Source: Cryptomeria japonica
Lineage: Eukaryota; Streptophyta; Pinopsida; Cupressales; Cupressaceae
Assembly: GCF_030272615.1 (NCBI RefSeq)
Contig: NC_081412.1
Coordinates: 344,403,870-344,467,869 of the forward strand
Length of the DNA: 64,000 nt
Reading direction: 5' to 3'
This document shows positions 62,401 through 64,000 of the stretch, one piece after another. Position 1 is the stretch's first letter, and the number at the start of each line of letters is the position of its first letter. The position numbers were made by a program, and so were the translations under genes. Under the pieces are notes generated by a model, which saw nothing but the letters and a program-made list of their open reading frames with translations, made no database searches and was not told where the DNA came from.

Positions 62401-64000
62401 GCCGGTGTAATCATCTTCTCCGGTTGGGATATTAACTCAGCACTCTTATTTGATGGCTTCCTGAAGAGACAAGATTTGAATCAACAGGTGTTGCCCCAGG
62501 AGGTAGATAAATTGTTCCTAGGCTCTGGATATGATCCAGACAAGAAAGCTCTCCTACAGTGGGCACTATATCCAAAGGGGAAGAGGCCTATCATTGTAGA
62601 CATTGAAGAAACCTTTGGACACCTCATGATTCATCAGGTTGGGAAAACTGATCCTAGGGTCACTGCAAAGCTCAACTTGGATGTTGCAAGATTGAACCTG
62701 GACCAGACAGAGTTTTTGATCAGAGAGAACGTCACATATAAGGGACTGTATGAAAAATCTAAGGAGGAAAATCAGAAGCTGCAGGCAAAAGTATTGCAAC
62801 TAGAGACGGGGACTCCTATCAGCGAATACACCTCATACCCCGTGGGACACAGCTTGGACGATGTCTCTGATGCTCTGTACTGGAAGTATCAAGCAGAAAA
62901 GGGCAATAAACGCGCAGACAATATCCAACAAAAGATGGACAAATTGGTCAATGACATCATAGGACATCGGTTTAACACCATGCTCTTAGAGGTCGAACCA
63001 TATTGGATAGTATACAACGGAATGATAAAAGTGCTAACAGAGCATGAAAGGTTAAGAGCACGATTGCAGGAAGTACTAAACAATGTCGATACCATGACAC
63101 CAGAGGAAAAGGCTGAGGGGAATGCATATATGGAAAATCATGTCAAACTTGAAGATACGCTGAGAAGAGACTTAAAAGAATTAGATGATGAGAAACCTGT
63201 TGGAATGCCCTCCGTCTACAAAGAAGGGGAAGTGATATCTTTGGAGGATTTGTGAAAAGAGCTTACCAACATCAAGGATTGGGCCTTATCAGAGATAGAT
63301 CGAAGTAAAGATATGGCCCCTACTGTCAACCAGATAATATTCAAATATTTTTCGCTGGGAGATGAATTGAAAAAACAAACTCCTCGAATCAAAACCTTCA
63401 GAGACGACGACTATATTCATCATCTAGGACTTCTAAATCTCTTTTTGCTTAAGTTTTGAAACACTCAAGTTAATGACTAGTATTTTGAAAAGTCATGTCT
63501 CTTCGTGAAAAGCCTTCATCCTCATATATATATGAGAATGATTTTTGTAATGTAAAGGGAGAGATAGATTAGATAAAGAAGAAAATGGCGATGTATGACA
63601 GCCTGTAAGTTTTACAAATTTTGATGGAATACATGCTATGAACTATTGCTTTTCTTTGCGTATGTGTTGTGGATTATTTCACTTTGTCTTGGCAATCGTC
63701 TGTGATATTATCTAAAGTGATAAGGTTATTCATATTCTTGAAATCAAATCTGTGCTTCATGTTATAACGTTGAAACAAAAGTTTTGCTTGCGAATTGTAA
63801 TTGTTCCTTGCAGTACTTCATTGATTGGTCCCTTAAACGTAGGGTTAAAATTCATTCAATCAACACATGATATAAGCATTCAAATTGATCTCAAAAGAAA
63901 TAATAACCGACAGGTCTACAAAAGGGTGGTTTAAAAAACTGTCTCACAGGCTCGCATAATAAGTCCTGAAGAAAGTGCAATGACTCTGTAGCCCAAACAG
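59406..64000 (+). repeat. Tat-3 3' LTR, first 4595 bp
   Basis: It matches 47830-52424 of the 5' LTR with about 1 percent differences, mostly C/T and G/A. Contents are as in the 5' LTR: U3 repeats, ORF1, TATA-like box (63523-63534) and the first part of R-U5. About 395 bp remain outside the window. Confidence 0.93.
60331..63480 (+). pseudogene. Tat-3 ORF1 in the 3' LTR (four internal stops)
   Basis: Same length as the 5' copy (3150 bp, no net indel). In-frame stops at 61687 (TAG), 62050 (TAG), 63253 (TGA) and 63457 (TGA) are all absent from the 5' copy. The 5' copy's own stop (50264) is CGA here. The two copies together imply that the frame was fully open when the element inserted. In the genomic RNA this is the copy that would be the last gene, after gag-pol. 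Confidence 0.85.

Larger units (their letters stand above)
47830..64000 (+). mobile_element. Tat-3: young Ty3/gypsy Tat/Ogre-type element inserted in Cop-B (right end outside window)
   Basis: 5' LTR 47830-52819, PBS 52823-52840, gag-pol 52937-59275, tRNA-like site 59386-59405, 3' LTR from 59406 to the window end (4595 of about 4990 bp). The LTRs differ by roughly 1 percent by eye, so the insertion is recent. Same gag-pol domain order and PBS as Tat-1 and Tat-2, but different LTR DNA and a different Gag N-terminus, so it is a sister family. Confidence 0.93.

Noticed and set aside
47830-64000. ORF1 as a host gene captured between two elements
   Set aside because: It occurs in both LTRs of Tat-3 at the same distance from the ends and in the LTRs of Tat-1 and Tat-2, so it belongs to the elements.

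Overview
The window is plant nuclear DNA made almost entirely of LTR retrotransposons. I see no host protein-coding gene, tRNA gene, rRNA gene or CRISPR array. The elements, the nesting, the AT-rich composition and the decay by C-to-T nonsense changes suggest a seed plant with a large, repeat-filled genome. A gymnosperm is plausible but cannot be proved from this sequence.

Layout. (1) 1-14611: Tat-1, a minus-strand Ty3/gypsy element of the Tat/Ogre type. Its 3' LTR (1-1046) is cut by the window edge, its gag-pol occupies 8035-1187, and its complete 5' LTR is 8178-14611. (2) 14612-34317: Tat-2, a second minus-strand copy of the same family. Tat-1 sits inside its 3' LTR. Its gag-pol is 23858-17012 and its 5' LTR is 24147-34317. 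That LTR is itself split by a solo LTR in the opposite orientation (25997-29776). (3) 34318-34818 and 42011-42207: short AT-rich flanking DNA. (4) 34819-42010: Cop-A, a complete Ty1/copia element on the plus strand with an ATCAT target-site duplication. (5) 42208-47829: Cop-B, another plus-strand copia element. Its 3' LTR is interrupted by (6) Tat-3, a young plus-strand Tat-type element of a different family: 5' LTR 47830-52819, gag-pol 52937-59275, and 3' LTR 59406 to beyond the window end.

The most unusual system is in the Tat-type elements. Their LTRs are very long (about 5.0 kb and 6.4 kb), and each carries a large reading frame (about 1050 to 1220 codons, called ORF1 here) in the sense direction inside the LTR. 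The ORF1 proteins of the two families are clearly homologous, although the surrounding LTR DNA is not obviously alike. In every LTR that I could compare, a TATA box lies downstream of ORF1, about 840-870 bp before the LTR 3' end. ORF1 would therefore lie in U3 and would be the 3'-terminal gene of the genomic RNA, a layout comparable with U3-overlapping genes such as nef or sag of animal retroviruses. The same elements lack a normal polypurine tract. The position next to the 3' LTR instead carries a 20-nt sequence resembling the 3' end of the primer tRNA, so the internal region is bounded by an imperfect inverted copy of its own primer-binding site.

The Tat-type gag-pol is one long frame: Gag with an atypical zinc knuckle, aspartic protease, an RNase HI-like domain with D-E-D-D, reverse transcriptase with YQDD, a gypsy RNase H that appears to have lost catalytic acidic residues, and an integrase with HHCC, DDE and GPY/F but no chromodomain. 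All copies in the window carry stops or frameshifts, so none looks autonomous today.
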